A stretch of DNA of 6,494 bases from contig JAGOGF010000057.1 in the NCBI GenBank assembly GCA_017996845.1, forward strand, positions 7,920 to 14,413, given 5' to 3'. Source of the DNA: Butyrivibrio sp. (GTDB lineage: Bacteria; Bacillota_A; Clostridia; Lachnospirales; Lachnospiraceae). Positions 6,059-6,494 of the stretch are shown in pieces. Positions within the stretch are counted from its first letter, which is position 1; each line of letters begins with the position of its first letter. The notes under the pieces are model-generated. The model ran no database searches, was not told where the DNA came from, and saw only the letters and a list, made by a program, of their open reading frames with translations. A program made the translations under genes and the position numbers.

Positions 6059-6083
6059 GGCTTCGCCTGTACCTCTCTTCTCA

Positions 6084-6494
6084 TTATTTAATCAGTGACA
6101 GAATCAGCATGTTCACGCCGGCGAATACCAGTGTTACAACCCATGCAGATACCAGCATCGTCATATATTTTACACGTGGAAATACATTATCAATCAGTGT
6201 CTCAAGGAAATAGACAACAATACATGCGATCACAGCCCAAATGTAGCTGACAGGATTTTTGGTAATAAAGAACAGTGCTACAAATCCCAGCATCAGAACA
6301 TTGTCATACCATTCTGTGATTTCTGTAAGAGCAAGATTCTGTCCTGAAATATCTGTTGTGATACCTTTTACCATTTCCTGATGTGCATGATGGGATGTAC
6401 TGATATCAAACGGAGACTTTCTGAGTTTAATGATCAGTATGAACATAAATGCAACGAACATACCGGGAAGCTGATAAATAGCCGGACGATCAGC
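6084..6494 (-). CDS. echB: EchB, NuoH-like membrane subunit of Ech hydrogenase (5' end cut by window edge)
   Basis: EchB anchors the hydrogenase module in the membrane and is the NuoH homologue, next to the route linking redox chemistry to ion translocation. Only the last 136 residues are present; the frame stays open to the right edge and begins with ADRPAIYQLPG, so the first Met in the window is internal. A loop with SPFDISTSHHAHQE at about 27-40 of the fragment corresponds to the conserved NuoH PFD loop, and ISGQNLALTE follows. Hydrophobic membrane segments are visible at about 6-23 (partial), 62-78, 82-101 and 111-134, ending in a short LSLIK tail. It lies 25 nt before echC. The N-terminal half and echA should be just beyond the window. 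NuoH-like subunits of other group 4 complexes are the alternative, but the SPFDISTSHHAHQE loop and neighbours point to Ech. Confidence 0.93.
   Translation of the reverse strand, partial: ADRPAIYQLPGMFVAFMFILIIKLRKSPFDISTSHHAHQEMVKGITTDISGQNLALTEITEWYDNVLMLGFVALFFITKNPVSYIWAVIACIVVYFLETLIDNVFPRVKYMTMLVSAWVVTLVFAGVNMLILSLIK

Overview
The window is a single minus-strand gene cluster encoding most of a membrane-bound, energy-converting [NiFe] hydrogenase (Ech, group 4) followed directly by genes for maturing its NiFe(CN)2CO centre. Transcription order (right to left) is echB (3' part only), echC, echD, echE, echF, hypF, hypC, hypD (5' part only). Every gene is on the same strand and the largest gap is about 63 nt. 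Several junctions overlap: echC/echD share 1 nt in TGATG, and hypC/hypD share 8 nt. One long polycistronic message is the simplest reading. There is no gene-free stretch over 300 bases, and I see no promoter, terminator, tRNA, rRNA, mobile element or CRISPR array. The operon starts upstream of the right edge (echA and the rest of echB expected) and continues past the left edge (rest of hypD, perhaps hypE).

Right part (3437-6494), the enzyme. EchB is the NuoH-like membrane anchor, EchC the NuoB-like small subunit holding the proximal [4Fe-4S] cluster, EchD a short NuoC-like subunit, EchE the large catalytic subunit with all four nickel-ligand cysteines, and EchF the NuoI-like protein with two [4Fe-4S] clusters. 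In the known family this complex passes electrons from reduced ferredoxin through EchF and EchC to the NiFe site of EchE, makes H2, and couples this to outward H+ or Na+ movement, or runs in reverse.

Left part (1-3417), maturation. HypF makes the carbamoyl/cyanide precursor from carbamoyl phosphate; HypC and HypD form the complex that assembles Fe(CN)2CO. HypF keeps the full four-part architecture but is divergent: its second zinc finger is two residues shorter than the canonical spacing, and several YrdC-domain motifs differ from the usual HypF consensus. EchE stops at its C-terminal DPCxxCTER motif, so no maturation protease is needed, and none is seen here.

Organism: the moderate GC content, strong AGGAGG-type ribosome sites, compact ech-hyp arrangement and protein sequences suggest an anaerobic Clostridia-type Firmicute, possibly Lachnospiraceae-like. 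This is inference from style, not a database match.

The system itself is a known type. The points worth a second look are a long near-perfect inverted repeat inside hypF that would fold into a strong mRNA hairpin, the shortened second zinc finger and divergent YrdC domain of HypF, and low-complexity Ala/Pro tails on both electron-transfer subunits EchC and EchF.
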